Below, one piece after another: positions 1-8,930 of a DNA stretch of 64,000 nt. Below the pieces are notes generated by a model. The model did not search any database. It was not told the DNA's origin and saw nothing but the letters and a program-made list of their open reading frames with translations. The position numbers and the translations under genes are program-made. Source of the stretch: Micromonospora nigra. Its GTDB lineage: Bacteria; Actinomycetota; Actinomycetes; Mycobacteriales; Micromonosporaceae. Location: NCBI RefSeq assembly GCF_900091585.1, contig NZ_FMHT01000003.1:5544001-5608000 (forward strand). The letters are read 5' to 3'. The stretch's first letter is position 1, and the number at the start of each line of letters is the position of its first letter.

Positions 1-606
1 GTCGACCACGTGGGCGGCGAGCTTGTCGATCACGTCCCGGTCCTGTCCGTGCAGCGGCCCCCGGGTGACCAGGTCGGCGAAGCCGTGCACCGCCGACCAG
101 CACGCCCACTCGGCGTGCGCGCGTCGCTCGGGGGACAGCACGCCGGCCTCGACGAGCCCGTTGAGCACGTCGAGCAGGAGTTGGTACGGCGGGGGCACCG
201 CGTCGGCGATCCGTACCGAGGCGGCCTCCTCGCCGGGCTCGTCCTTGGTCAGGATCGCCAGCTCGAACCAGCCCGGCTCGGACAGCGCGAAGTGGATGTA
301 GCCCAGCCCCACGGCGCGCAGCCGTTCCAGCGCCTGCTCCCCGGGCTCGGCGTCGGGCTCGATGACGCCGATGCGGTCGAGCATGGCGCGGGCGAGCAGA
401 CCCTGTGCCTCGACGGCGACCGCCAGCACCAGGGCCTGCCGGTCGGCGAAGTGACGGTAGGCGGCGTTCGGCGTGACGCCGACGGACCTGGTGACGCCAC
501 GCAGGCCCAGAGCGTCCGCGCCGCCGGAGCGGGCCAGCCTGAGCCCGGCCTCGACCAGGGCGGTGCGAAGGTCGCCGTGGTGGTACCGGCGTGTTTCACC
601 GAGCAC
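1..606 (-). CDS. TetR-family transcriptional regulator (3' end cut by window edge)
   Basis: The reverse strand reads continuously from a GTG at 606 to the window edge (202 codons, no stop). The N-terminus begins MLGETRRYHHGDLRTALVEA, the usual entry of TetR helix 1. A helix-turn-helix follows (ALGLRGVTRSVGVTPNAAYR then HFADRQ), and the C-terminal part (WACWSAVHGFADL) matches the WHG ligand-binding domain. Such proteins repress neighbouring genes until a small ligand binds. It is divergent from the glyoxalase gene, with only 37 bp between the starts, so that gap probably holds its operator. Family assignment is firm; ligand and targets are inferred. Confidence 0.85.
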   Translation of the reverse strand, partial: MLGETRRYHHGDLRTALVEAGLRLARSGGADALGLRGVTRSVGVTPNAAYRHFADRQALVLAVAVEAQGLLARAMLDRIGVIEPDAEPGEQALERLRAVGLGYIHFALSEPGWFELAILTKDEPGEEAASVRIADAVPPPYQLLLDVLNGLVEAGVLSPERRAHAEWACWSAVHGFADLVTRGPLHGQDRDVIDKLAAHVVD

Positions 607-643
607 GGTTGCGGAGCCCCCTCAGCGCGTATACGGTGTGAAC
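607..643. promoter_or_regulatory. Divergent promoter/operator gap, TetR versus glyoxalase gene
   Basis: These 37 bp separate two divergent starts and must carry at least one promoter. The stretch CGTATACG (about 628-635) is an 8-bp palindrome and a plausible core for the TetR operator. Functional assignment is inference. Confidence 0.4.
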
Positions 644-1030
644 ATGGCAGATGTGAACAGTGTAGACACCACGCCGACGGCAAACTACCTCGCGCCGGGC
701 TGGTTTGATATCTCCACCCCGGATGCCGAGCGAACGCGAGCTTTCTACAAGGAATTGTTCGGCTGGACGGTACACGTGCTGGACGAGACGTACTCGCTGG
801 TGGGTGGCGCGAACGGGGAGCCCATGGGCGGTATCGGCCAGGCCGGTCCCGATGCTCCGTACACCGGCATCGTGACCTATTTCCCGGTTCCCGACGTCGA
901 GGCCGCGCTCGTGCAGGCGGAGAAGCTCGGCGGCACCCGTCGAATGGATCCGCAGGCCATTCCCGGCCGCGGTCGAATCGCCGCCTTCGCCGACCCCGAC
1001 GGCAATGTCGTCGGCCTGATGAGTCCGTGA
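644..1030 (+). CDS. VOC/glyoxalase-fold protein (128 aa)
   Basis: A small vicinal-oxygen-chelate protein. It has the typical opening GWFDISTPDAERTRAFYKEL, the middle element GIVTYFPVPDVEAAL and the end FADPDGNVVGLM. Members bind a divalent metal or a drug and act as glyoxalases, dioxygenases or antibiotic-binding proteins; this one is closest to the broad 'glyoxalase/bleomycin resistance' class of single-domain proteins. The ATG at 644 is chosen because it opens the conserved fold; the frame is open further upstream but overlaps the divergent TetR gene. Being next to a TetR gene suggests ligand-controlled expression. Substrate unknown. Confidence 0.8.
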   Translation: MADVNSVDTTPTANYLAPGWFDISTPDAERTRAFYKELFGWTVHVLDETYSLVGGANGEPMGGIGQAGPDAPYTGIVTYFPVPDVEAALVQAEKLGGTRRMDPQAIPGRGRIAAFADPDGNVVGLMSP

Positions 1031-1057
1031 CGTGGCCGGCCACCCGACGGTGACCAC

Positions 1058-1086
1058 GCGGCCCGGCGTGACCCACGCCGGGCCGC
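1058..1086. terminator. Intrinsic terminator-like hairpin after the glyoxalase gene
   Basis: A perfect 12-bp inverted repeat (1058-1069 with 1075-1086, 5-nt loop) lies 28 bp after the stop codon. There is no strong T tract, as is common in actinobacteria. The rest of 1087-1287 shows no gene; it should hold the promoter of the MFS gene. Confidence 0.6.
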
Positions 1087-1300
1087 CGTTCCCGTCGGTC
1101 GTTCCGGTGGCGTCTCCGTCCGTGCGGCTGGCCGGTCCGCCGTGCCGCCGCGTGTCACCAACCCTGCTCCGCGCGGCCCCACACGGTGCCGGGCACCGCG
1201 CTGCTCGCGTGCCCCGGCCCTGTCCGAGGGTGCTGTCCCTCCCGTCGACCGGCGACGTGTCGTGTCGATCATGTGTAACTGACGATCAAGGAGTTTGAGC

Positions 1301-2812
1301 GTGTCCACGGTGAACTCGAGTAGGGCCTCGGAGGGTGCCGGGGGCCCTCGGGCGGACGCCCCACGGCCCGAGCCGGATCCCCGGCGTTGGTGGGCCCTCA
1401 CCCTGCTGTGCGGTCTGCAGTTCATGATCCTGCTGGACATGACCATCGTCAACGTGGCGTTGCCCCGCATCCAGGACTCGCTGGGCTTCTCCGAGTCCGG
1501 GCTGGCCTGGGTGGTCAACGGTTACGTGCTGATGGCGGGGGGCCTGCTGCTGCTCGGCGGGCGGCTGGCCGACTTCTTCGGCCGGCGCCGGCTCCTGCTG
1601 GCCGGCGTGGTCATCTTCGCGATCTCCTCCGCCGTCTGCGGTGCGGCTGTCAACCAGTCGATGATGGTCGCCGGCCGGTTCGGCCAGGGCATCGCCGAGG
1701 CGCTCGCCGCGCCGGCGTCCCTCGGCATGATCGCCCTGCTGTTCACCGACCCGAAGGAGCGCACGAAGGCCCTCGGCATCTGGGGCGGCCTGGTGGCGCT
1801 GGGCGGCACCCTCGGCTACGTCATCTCCGGCCTGCTGACCGACCTCGCCTCCTGGCGCTGGATCTTCTACATCAACCTGCCGGTCGCCCTCGTGGTGTTC
1901 CTGCTCCTGCCGCGCCTGGTGGCGGAGAGCAAGATGGTCCGGCAGAAGGGCGAGACGCTCGACGTGGCCGGCGCGGTCACCTCCACCTCGGGTCTCGTCG
2001 CCATCGTGTACGGCCTCCTGCAGGCCGCCGAGAACCCCTGGGGATCGGCGAGCGTGGTCGTGCCGCTGCTCGTCGGCGTCGCCCTGCTGCTGGCGATGCT
2101 CATCATCGAGCGTCGGGCGAAGAACCCGCTCATCCCGCTCAACTTCTTCGCCAACCGCACCCGCTCGGTGATCAACGTCGCCTCGCTGTTCTACATGGCG
2201 GCGTTCATCTCGTACACCTTCATGCTGACCCTGTACGAACAGCACGTGCTCGGCTACTCGCCGCTCAAGAGCGGTCTGGCATGGCTTCCCCTCGGGTTCG
2301 CCATCGGGGCGGGCATCGGCCTGGGCACCGCGCTGACGCCCAAGCTGGGGGTCAAGCTGGTCGCGGCGCTCGGCTTCATCGGCGCCGGGGTGGGCCTCTT
2401 CCTGACCAGCATGATCGACACCGACTCCGCGTACCTGACCGGGCTCCTGCCGGGGATGATCGTGTTCGGCCTGTTCGCCGGCGCCACCATGCCGGCCGCC
2501 ACCAACGCCGCCCTGCACGGCGTCACCGTCCAGGACTCCGGCCTGGCCTCCGGCGTGCAGACCACGATGCAGCAGGTCGGCAGCGCGCTCGGCCTTGCCG
2601 TGCTGGTGACTCTCGCGCTGCGTCATGCCGGCGACGAGATGATGAACGGCGTCGCCCCCGAGGTCGCCGTCACCGCCGGGTACGCCCTGGCCTTCCGGGT
2701 CGGCGCCGGCCTGATGCTCTTCGGCGGTGTCCTCATCCTGGCCCTGTTCGAGCGGGTCAGCACGGAGCTGCGGGACCCGACCGCCGAGATGCTCGAGAAG
2801 GCGGCGCACTGA
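1301..2812 (+). CDS. DHA2-family MFS drug exporter (14 TM type)
   Basis: A 503-residue proton-driven efflux pump of the EmrB/QacA group. The first helix carries DMTIVNVALPRIQDSLGFS, the signature of DHA2 exporters, followed by the loop element GGRLADFFGRRR (MFS motif A) and about 14 hydrophobic segments to residue 490. GTG at 1301 is preferred over TTG at 1295 because AAGGAG at 1288-1293 is correctly spaced only for the former. It lies beside the TetR gene and at the edge of the PKS region, so it could export the product or act as a separate resistance pump. The family is clear; the substrate is not. Confidence 0.85.
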   Translation: MSTVNSSRASEGAGGPRADAPRPEPDPRRWWALTLLCGLQFMILLDMTIVNVALPRIQDSLGFSESGLAWVVNGYVLMAGGLLLLGGRLADFFGRRRLLLAGVVIFAISSAVCGAAVNQSMMVAGRFGQGIAEALAAPASLGMIALLFTDPKERTKALGIWGGLVALGGTLGYVISGLLTDLASWRWIFYINLPVALVVFLLLPRLVAESKMVRQKGETLDVAGAVTSTSGLVAIVYGLLQAAENPWGSASVVVPLLVGVALLLAMLIIERRAKNPLIPLNFFANRTRSVINVASLFYMAAFISYTFMLTLYEQHVLGYSPLKSGLAWLPLGFAIGAGIGLGTALTPKLGVKLVAALGFIGAGVGLFLTSMIDTDSAYLTGLLPGMIVFGLFAGATMPAATNAALHGVTVQDSGLASGVQTTMQQVGSALGLAVLVTLALRHAGDEMMNGVAPEVAVTAGYALAFRVGAGLMLFGGVLILALFERVSTELRDPTAEMLEKAAH

Positions 2813-2885
2813 CCCCTGTCGCCCTCCGAGCGGGCGCCTGCGCAACCATCGATACCCACCCAGACAGAACCAGGAGGGCAATGAC

Positions 2886-3176
2886 ATGCCTGCTACCGAC
2901 AAGCCGGTCCAGGAGATGGACACCACCTTCACGTCACAGATCGAGACGGATGGCGCTTTCGCCACCTTCCTGACGGTGCCGGGCTCCGCGGAGCTCTTCG
3001 GCACCCGCCGGCCCGTGAAGGTCGGCGGCACCATCGACGGTCACCCCTTCACCGCCACCCTGATGCCCTCCGGCGAGGGCCCGCACTGGCTGCCGATCAA
3101 GGCCGCGCTGAAGAAGGCCGTGGGCAAGGACAAGGGCGACGAGGTGACGGTGCACCTGCAGCAGCGGCTCAGCTGA
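2886..3176 (+). CDS. DUF1905 domain protein (96 aa)
   Basis: A small soluble protein matching the DUF1905 fold: TFTSQIETDGAFATFLTVPG, then GTIDGHPFTATLMP, then GPHWLPIKAALKKAVGKDKG. The family's biochemical role is unknown; members often sit alone or fused to YdeI-like domains. AGGAGG about 8 nt upstream fixes the ATG at 2886. It follows the MFS gene by 73 bp in the same direction and is closed by a terminator, so the two are probably co-transcribed. Confidence 0.75.
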   Translation: MPATDKPVQEMDTTFTSQIETDGAFATFLTVPGSAELFGTRRPVKVGGTIDGHPFTATLMPSGEGPHWLPIKAALKKAVGKDKGDEVTVHLQQRLS

Positions 3177-3190
3177 GGCTGTACGGCAGA

Positions 3191-3228
3191 CGGCGGTCCC
3201 ACCCCTCGGGGGGCGGGACCGCCGTTTC
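3191..3228. terminator. Bidirectional terminator between DUF1905 and P450 genes
   Basis: A perfect 10-bp stem (3191-3200 with 3215-3224), with additional pairing in the loop, is followed by TTTCGT. It lies between the convergent DUF1905 (+) and P450 (-) genes and may serve both. Confidence 0.75.
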
Positions 3229-3241
3229 GTCGTACCGGGGA

Positions 3242-4513
3242 TCACCAGGTCACGGGAAGGCTTCGCAGAGCGTAGACGGTGGTGCCCTGGGTGAACTCCA
3301 ACTCGGACTCCGGGACCGCGAGGCGCAGCCCCGGGAACCGGCGCAGCAGGGCCGGGAACGCCTCGCGCAGCTCCATCCGGGCCAGGGGCGCCCCGATGCA
3401 GAAGTGCACGCCGTGCCCGAAGGCCACGTGGCTCGTCGGGGGGCGGGTGATGTCGAGCCGGTCACCGTCGGGCAGCAGCTGCGGGTCACGGTTCGCGGCG
3501 GCCAGCGCGGGCACGACGAGGTCCCCGGCGCGGATCTCGTGTTCGCCGAGGGTCGTGTCCCGGGTGGCGACCCGGATGAACCCTCCGTGCAGCACCCCGA
3601 CGTAGCGCAGCAGCTCCTCGACGGCCCCCGCCACGACGGTGGGGTCGTCGCGCATCAGGGCCAGCTGGTCGGGATGGCGTAGCAGGGCGAGGGTGCCCAG
3701 CGACAGCATCTGGGTGGTGGTCTCGTGCCCCGCGATGAGCAGCGCGTTGGCCAGGCCGACCAGCTCGTCGTCGGTGATGCCGTTGGCATGGCCGTCCGCA
3801 CCGTGCTCGCGCAGCAGCATGCCGATGATGTCGTCGCTCGGGTTCGCCCGGTGGTGCGCGACAAGCTCGTGCGACACCCAGCCCGCCTCGCCGAGGCGGC
3901 GCAGTTCCTCCAGCGGCGTGGAGACCGCCGACGAGGTGGCCGCCCGGGTGGCCCGGCTCCGGAACCGCTCGCGCAGTTCCTCCGGCACCCCGATCAGCTC
4001 GCAGATCACCGTGACCGGCACGGTCTTGGCGAACATGGACACGAGGTCGACCGGCGGGCCGTTGCGCTCCATCTCGTCGAGCGCCGCGGTGATGATCTCC
4101 ACCACGCGAGGGCGCAGACGCTCGACGCGCCGGGTGGTGAACCACGCGGCGACCATCCGGCGCAGCCGCGTGTGGTCGGGCGGATCCAGCATGATCAGAT
4201 TGCCGACGGTCCGTCGCCTGCGCACGCTCTCGGTGTCGAACCCGCCGTCCACCAGCACCTGCGGCGGCGGGACGCTACCCACGTGGAAGACGTGGGTGTC
4301 GGCCAGTTGGGCGCGCACCTCGTCGTACCGGGTGATCAGCATGGCCTCCTGGCCGAACGCGGTCGTCACCCGGCCGAGCCGACCGTCGTCGCGAAGTTGG
4401 CTGACCTCGGTGGTGACGTCGAGACCGACCCGGCCCCGGGACAGCGCCATCGGGCAGCCGCCCGCCGGTGCCGTCGGTGCGGCGTCGACGTCGGTGTCGT
4501 TCGGGGAATTCAT
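3242..4513 (-). CDS. Cytochrome P450 (423 aa), soluble actinobacterial type
   Basis: A haem-thiolate monooxygenase. Visible landmarks are the I-helix oxygen-binding motif AGHETT (about residues 261-266), the ExxR pair in EELLR (about 300-303) and the haem loop FGHGVHFCIGAPLAR with the ligand Cys near 372. There is no membrane anchor, so electrons must come from separate ferredoxin and reductase partners. Overall features resemble the CYP105/CYP107 clan of secondary-metabolite hydroxylases. It is on the same strand as the Cys-type hydrolase and the second P450, forming a three-gene minus-strand block (6.9 to 3.2 kb). It probably oxidises the PKS product or its derivative; site and timing cannot be told. 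Confidence 0.9.
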   Translation of the reverse strand: MNSPNDTDVDAAPTAPAGGCPMALSRGRVGLDVTTEVSQLRDDGRLGRVTTAFGQEAMLITRYDEVRAQLADTHVFHVGSVPPPQVLVDGGFDTESVRRRRTVGNLIMLDPPDHTRLRRMVAAWFTTRRVERLRPRVVEIITAALDEMERNGPPVDLVSMFAKTVPVTVICELIGVPEELRERFRSRATRAATSSAVSTPLEELRRLGEAGWVSHELVAHHRANPSDDIIGMLLREHGADGHANGITDDELVGLANALLIAGHETTTQMLSLGTLALLRHPDQLALMRDDPTVVAGAVEELLRYVGVLHGGFIRVATRDTTLGEHEIRAGDLVVPALAAANRDPQLLPDGDRLDITRPPTSHVAFGHGVHFCIGAPLARMELREAFPALLRRFPGLRLAVPESELEFTQGTTVYALRSLPVTW

Positions 4514-4640
4514 CAGCTACGCACCTGTCCTCCGGATCGTCCCTGCGGGAAGGCATGTCCTGGCGGATGCCGGGCAGAGCCGGCACGGCGGTGACGGCGT
4601 CGTCGTCGACGCCGTCACCGCCGTACGTCCGCGCCGCGGC

Positions 4641-5510
4641 TCAGTTGGCGAAGAACTCCGCCATCAGCGGCGCCCCCACCTTCTGGTTGAACAGGTGCCC
4701 CTCGCCCTCCAGGCGGATCAGGCGGGCGTTCGGGATCTCCTGCGAAAGGGTCACGCACGCGGCCTGGATGGCGGCGGAGCTGTCGCAGCCGCTCAGGATG
4801 AGGGTGGGTACCTCGACCTTCGGCAGCAGCCCGTGCGGGATCGCGTTGTGGTCCACGCTGATCACCGCGTCGTAGAGGGCCGAGGGCGCCATCGACTTGA
4901 ACGCCTGCCAGGCCGGGTGCTGCTTGAAGTTCTCCAGGGTCTCCTCCGTGATGAAGCGGACCATGTCCCTGGCGAACAGCGTCACCGCCTCCTCGCGCCG
5001 GTCCTCCTCGATGAACTGCTTCAGCTGCGCGATCTGCGCCGGGGTGGCCTTCGGCGAGTTGTAGGGCGGCTCGTAGAGGCCGAGCTTCGACATCGGCACG
5101 CCGTGCGCGGCGGCGTAGATGGCGATCATGCCGCCGGTGCAGTTGGCGAACACGGCGGTCGGCTCACCCGTGACCGCGATGACGGCGGCCAGGTCCTCGA
5201 CCTCGCGGTCCATGGTGAACCGCTCCGGGTCGCCGTACTCGCTGTCGCCGCGCCCCCGCCGGTCGTAGTTGTAGACGGTGAAGTGCTCGGACATGAGCTG
5301 CGCGAATGGCGTGAACATGGCGCGGTCGTTCAGGCCGCCGCCGATGACCACGACGGGCGGCCCGCTGCCCGACTTCTCGTACGCGATGACGGTCCCGTCC
5401 GCCGAGACCACGGTCTCGACGGGCAGGTCGCGCGGGCCGGCGTAGTCGTCGGTGAGCGGCAGGCCGTCGGGTGCGACTCCGTGGTCCTCCGCCGCTGCGG
5501 TGTCTACCAT
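4641..5510 (-). CDS. Alpha/beta-hydrolase with Cys in place of the nucleophilic Ser
   Basis: A 289-residue single-domain alpha/beta-hydrolase. The oxyanion strand is VVVIGGGLNDRAMF and the NYDRRGRGDSEYG region is typical. At the nucleophile elbow, where relatives read G-H-S-M-G-G, this protein reads A-N-C-T-G-G (Cys124). The probable acid is Asp243 (SGCDSS) and the catalytic His is His272 (GEGHLF). A Cys nucleophile occurs in dienelactone hydrolases and some acyltransferase-like hydrolases, so the fold could still be active, perhaps as a cyclase, acyltransferase or thioesterase. AAGGAG lies 7 nt before the ATG. It sits between the two P450 genes, in the same operon-like block. Confidence 0.85.
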   Translation of the reverse strand: MVDTAAAEDHGVAPDGLPLTDDYAGPRDLPVETVVSADGTVIAYEKSGSGPPVVVIGGGLNDRAMFTPFAQLMSEHFTVYNYDRRGRGDSEYGDPERFTMDREVEDLAAVIAVTGEPTAVFANCTGGMIAIYAAAHGVPMSKLGLYEPPYNSPKATPAQIAQLKQFIEEDRREEAVTLFARDMVRFITEETLENFKQHPAWQAFKSMAPSALYDAVISVDHNAIPHGLLPKVEVPTLILSGCDSSAAIQAACVTLSQEIPNARLIRLEGEGHLFNQKVGAPLMAEFFAN

Positions 5511-5629
5511 GACGTGTCTCCTTCGCTTCGGTGGTGGCCCGGTGCCTGCCGTGCGGCGGGGCCCCGCCGGCGCGACCCCCGCAGGGGCCGGTCACCGACG
5601 GGAGCCGCGCCGACTGCCCGGGCCTGCCG

Positions 5630-6883
5630 TCAGGCGGCGGCCGGGACCTTGTTGTAGAGGCGGACGGGCAGCTGGGCGTGCCCGTTGACCACGAAGCTGC
5701 CCTGGCCCACCAGCTCGTCGCGGCGCACCGCGAGCTGCATCTCCGGGTAGCGGGCGAACAGCGCGGGGATACCGATCATCCACGCGTGCTTGGCCAGCCG
5801 GGCACCCAGGCAGTAGTGGACGCCGTGCCCGAACGACAGGTGGGTCTTGTCCTCGCGCAGCGGGTCGAAGTCGTCGGCGGTGTCTCCGTGGATCGCCGGG
5901 TCCCGACCGATGCCGGCGAAGTCGACCAGGATCGCGTCGCCCTTGGCGATGTGCACCCCACCGATGTCGAAGTCCTCGGTGGCGTACCGGAAGGGCAGGT
6001 GCGCCACGGGCGACTCGACCCGCAGCGTCTCCTCCCAGATGTTCTCCCAGGGGATCTCACCGCTGATCACCTTCGCCCGCAGCTCCGGGTCGTTGAGCAG
6101 GAACAGCGAGGAGTGGGCGAGGGCGTTGACCAGCGTCTCCGAGCCCGCGCCCAGCAGCAGGTGCAGGGTGCCGATCATCTCGGAGTCGCTCAGCCGGGAG
6201 CCGTCCTCGTCCTTGGCGGCGATCATGCCGGTGGTGAGGTCGTCGCCCGGGTTGTTGCGCTTGTACTCCACCAGCCCGGAGATGGCCCCCTGCCACTGGT
6301 GCAGGTTGGCCTCGGCCACCTCGGCGGAGATCCGGGTGTCGATGTTCTTGTGCCCGCCCTCCAGCACGTCGCCGCGCATGGAGTCCGGCACGCCGAACAG
6401 GTCGCACATCAGCCGGGTCGGCAGCTCCGCGTGGAACCAGCCCTTGAGGTCGATGACCCCGTCGGGAGCGGCGGCCGCCGCCTCCGCCATCCGGTCGAGC
6501 AGTTCGGTGACGGTCTTCTCGATGTGCGGCTTCATGGCCTCGACCCGGCGCTCGGTGAACGCCTTGAGCAGCAGCTTGCGCAGCCGGGCGTGGTCGACAC
6601 CGTCCTGGGTGGCCATCGTGTCCATGGCGACCCAGGTGATCAGCGGCCAGCCGTTCGAGATCTCGCCGTTGATGTAGGCCGGCCAGTTGCGGCGCGGGTT
6701 CTTCGAGAAACGCTCGTCGCCCATCATCTGCTTGGCGACCGCGTAGTCGTGCACCGACCAGGCGAGGACACCGTCCTGCAGTTCGACGCGGGCGATGGGG
6801 CCCTGCTCACGCAGGCGCTTCGTTTCCCCGTGGGTGTCGGCGCCCTCGGGATCGAGACGGTACGGGCAGACTCCGTTTGTCAT
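5630..6883 (-). CDS. Cytochrome P450 (417 aa), second copy
   Basis: A second soluble P450 that is clearly different from the first. It shows GAGSET (about 245-250) as the I-helix motif, ExxR in EETLR (about 285-288) and the haem loop FGHGVHYCLGARLAKH with Cys near 358. The start is placed at ATG 6883 (MTNGVCPYRLDPEGADTHGE) because GGAGGTC lies 7 nt upstream; the open frame extends further but without conserved sequence. The C-terminus ends NKVPAAA. It is the first gene of the minus-strand block and is divergent from the sugar genes. It likely performs a hydroxylation or other oxidation in the pathway. Confidence 0.9.
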   Translation of the reverse strand: MTNGVCPYRLDPEGADTHGETKRLREQGPIARVELQDGVLAWSVHDYAVAKQMMGDERFSKNPRRNWPAYINGEISNGWPLITWVAMDTMATQDGVDHARLRKLLLKAFTERRVEAMKPHIEKTVTELLDRMAEAAAAAPDGVIDLKGWFHAELPTRLMCDLFGVPDSMRGDVLEGGHKNIDTRISAEVAEANLHQWQGAISGLVEYKRNNPGDDLTTGMIAAKDEDGSRLSDSEMIGTLHLLLGAGSETLVNALAHSSLFLLNDPELRAKVISGEIPWENIWEETLRVESPVAHLPFRYATEDFDIGGVHIAKGDAILVDFAGIGRDPAIHGDTADDFDPLREDKTHLSFGHGVHYCLGARLAKHAWMIGIPALFARYPEMQLAVRRDELVGQGSFVVNGHAQLPVRLYNKVPAAA

Positions 6884-7208
6884 GGGACATGACCTCCAAC
6901 AGGGGTCCGTTAGGATTGGCCTGAAAATCGAGCAGAAAACGTCGGCGTCCGCCAATTCAGCGTCGTTCGGAATATGTCGGCACCGCGCCGGACGGCTCGA
7001 TCGTTCCCCACGCTAAGCGCCTAGTACGCGCTTCGACATCTTCTTGATTGCGGCTCAGGGACATCCCTGCCGGACGACTGCCCGGCCCGCGACAGCCGCG
7101 AATCCCGCACGCCGCAAGAAGCCCCACGACGTCCTCGCGTGGCACCGTATGGGCACCGCGACCCGCGGCGTGGCCCCTGGGCGCGCCGCGCGACACCACG
7201 GAGGGGCG
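6884..7208. promoter_or_regulatory. Divergent intergenic region, P450 block versus sugar genes
   Basis: This 325-bp region between divergent starts contains no credible gene on either strand. It has a slightly AT-richer core (about 6905-6965) and should hold promoters in both directions. I cannot place -35/-10 elements with confidence. Confidence 0.4.
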
Positions 7209-8204
7209 ATGGCGGAGCTCGTAGCGGTCACCGGGGCCGAAGGCTTCATCGGCTCCCACCTCGTCGAGGAGCTGGTCCGACGGGGACACCCGGTCCGGGC
7301 GATGGTGCAGTACAACTCGTTCGGCGCGGCCGGCTGGCTCGACCACCTCGACGCCGAGGTGACCGCCCGGGTCCAGGTCCACCCGGGCGACATCCGGGAC
7401 CAGCAGTCGGTGCAGGCCCTGGTGGACGGGGCGGAGGTCGTCTACCACCTGGCGGCGCTCATCGCGATCCCGTACTCCTACCAGGCACCCCGGTCCTACC
7501 TGGACACCAACGTGATCGGCACGGCGAACGTCCTCGACGCCGTCCGCGCGGCCGGCAGCGCCAGACTGGTGCACACCTCGACGAGCGAGACCTACGGCAC
7601 GGCCCGCAGCGTGCCCATCGCCGAGTCGCACCCGTTGCAGGCGCAGTCGCCGTACGCGGCCACCAAGGTGGCCGCCGACAAGCTCGTCGAGGCGTACCAC
7701 CTCAGTTTCGCGCTGCCCGCGGTGACGCTGCGGCCCTTCAACACGTACGGCCCGCGGCAGTCGGCCCGGGCCGTCATCCCGACCATCGTCACCCAGCTCG
7801 CCGCAGGCGCCCGCGAGATCAGCCTCGGCGCGCTCGACCCGACGCGGGACTTCACCTTCGTCACCGACACGGTCGAGGCGTTCCTGTCCGTGGGGACCGC
7901 GCCTGCGTCGGCCGTCGTGGGGGAGGTCTTCAACGCCGGCACGGGCGACGAGGTGTCGATCGGACAGCTCGCCACCGACCTGGTACGCCTGACCGGCGTC
8001 GACGCGACGGTGGTGGGCGACCCGCGCCGCATCCGGCCGAAGGACTCCGAGGTGATGCGCCTGGTGTGCGACGCCACGAAGCTGCGCGACCGCACCGGCT
8101 GGCGGCCCCGGGTGGACCGGGAGGCCGGGCTGCGGCGCACCGTCGACTGGTTCCGTGACCCCGCGAACCTGGCCGGATACCGGCCCGGACGCTACGACCG
8201 GTAG
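7209..8204 (+). CDS. NDP-sugar 4,6-dehydratase-like extended SDR (331 aa)
   Basis: An extended short-chain dehydrogenase. The Rossmann motif is TGAEGFIGSHLVEEL near the N-terminus, the catalytic YxxxK is SPYAATKVAADK, and the substrate region reads RPFNTYGPRQSARAVIPTIV, which resembles LegB-type NDP-hexose 4,6-dehydratases. It would convert a nucleotide hexose to the 4-keto-6-deoxy sugar, but a C4-epimerase cannot be excluded. GGAGG precedes ATG 7209. It is followed 12 bp later by the nucleotidyltransferase and then by a second SDR, so these three genes form a sugar-nucleotide operon. Confidence 0.8.
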   Translation: MAELVAVTGAEGFIGSHLVEELVRRGHPVRAMVQYNSFGAAGWLDHLDAEVTARVQVHPGDIRDQQSVQALVDGAEVVYHLAALIAIPYSYQAPRSYLDTNVIGTANVLDAVRAAGSARLVHTSTSETYGTARSVPIAESHPLQAQSPYAATKVAADKLVEAYHLSFALPAVTLRPFNTYGPRQSARAVIPTIVTQLAAGAREISLGALDPTRDFTFVTDTVEAFLSVGTAPASAVVGEVFNAGTGDEVSIGQLATDLVRLTGVDATVVGDPRRIRPKDSEVMRLVCDATKLRDRTGWRPRVDREAGLRRTVDWFRDPANLAGYRPGRYDR

Positions 8205-8216
8205 GGGGTGAGGGTC

Positions 8217-8930
8217 ATGCACGCGGTGATCCTGGCCGGCGGCAAGGGCATCCGGCTGCGGCCATACACCAGTCGGCTGCCCAAGCCGCTGGTGCCGATC
8301 GGCGACGAGTTCTCCATCCTGGAGATCGTGCTGAGCCAGCTCGCCCAGCAGGGCTTCTCCGGCGTGACGCTGGCCATCGGCTACCTGGGGCATCTCATCC
8401 GCGCCTTCGTCGGCGACGGCAGCCGCTGGAACCTGACGATCGAGTACGTGACCGAGGAGGAACCGCTGGGCACCATGGGCCCGGTGCGTGGCACGCTCGA
8501 CCGGCTGCCCGAGCACTTCCTGGTGATGAACGGCGACGTCCTCACCGACATCGACTACGCCGACGTGCTGCGCCGCCACAGCGGCAACGGTGCCCCGCTG
8601 ACCGTGGCCACCTACCGCCGCGAGGTCCGCATCGACTTCGGTGTGCTGTCCACCGCCGAGAGCAGGATCGTGCACTTCGTCGAGAAGCCCACCATCGACT
8701 ACCAGGTCAGCATGGGCATCTACGGCCTGAGCCGGTCCACGTTGCAGCCGTACACCGTGGGTGTGCCCTTCGGCTTCGACGACCTGGTGCTGGACCTGCT
8801 GGCCCGCGGCACGCCGCCCGTCGAGTACGCCTTCGACGGCTACTGGCTCGACATCGGCCGCCCCGACGACTACGACCGCGCCAACGCCGAGTTCGACTCG
8901 ATCAAGGGCCACCTGCTGAAGGGGGCATGA
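8217..8930 (+). CDS. NDP-sugar nucleotidyltransferase (237 aa)
   Basis: A nucleotidyltransferase of the glucose-1-phosphate/mannose-1-phosphate type. The N-terminal signature LAGGKGIRLRPYTSRLPKPL holds the nucleotide-binding loop and the catalytic Lys; VMNGDVLTDID gives the metal-binding Asp; VEKPTIDYQVSMGIYGLS and FDGYWLDIGRPDDYDRAN complete the sugar site. It makes an NDP-sugar from NTP and a sugar-1-phosphate. It lacks the hexapeptide-repeat tail of bifunctional GlmU-type enzymes. A GTG at 8208 in frame is an alternative start. It overlaps the next gene at ATGA, implying translational coupling. Confidence 0.85.
   Translation: MHAVILAGGKGIRLRPYTSRLPKPLVPIGDEFSILEIVLSQLAQQGFSGVTLAIGYLGHLIRAFVGDGSRWNLTIEYVTEEEPLGTMGPVRGTLDRLPEHFLVMNGDVLTDIDYADVLRRHSGNGAPLTVATYRREVRIDFGVLSTAESRIVHFVEKPTIDYQVSMGIYGLSRSTLQPYTVGVPFGFDDLVLDLLARGTPPVEYAFDGYWLDIGRPDDYDRANAEFDSIKGHLLKGA

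Noticed and set aside
1286..3034. Long minus-strand open frame opposite the MFS gene (and similar ones at 6957-8912, 9807-12482, 12489-14444)
   Set aside because: Compositions rich in Arg, Gly, His and Gln without motifs; each lies opposite a clearly recognisable gene.
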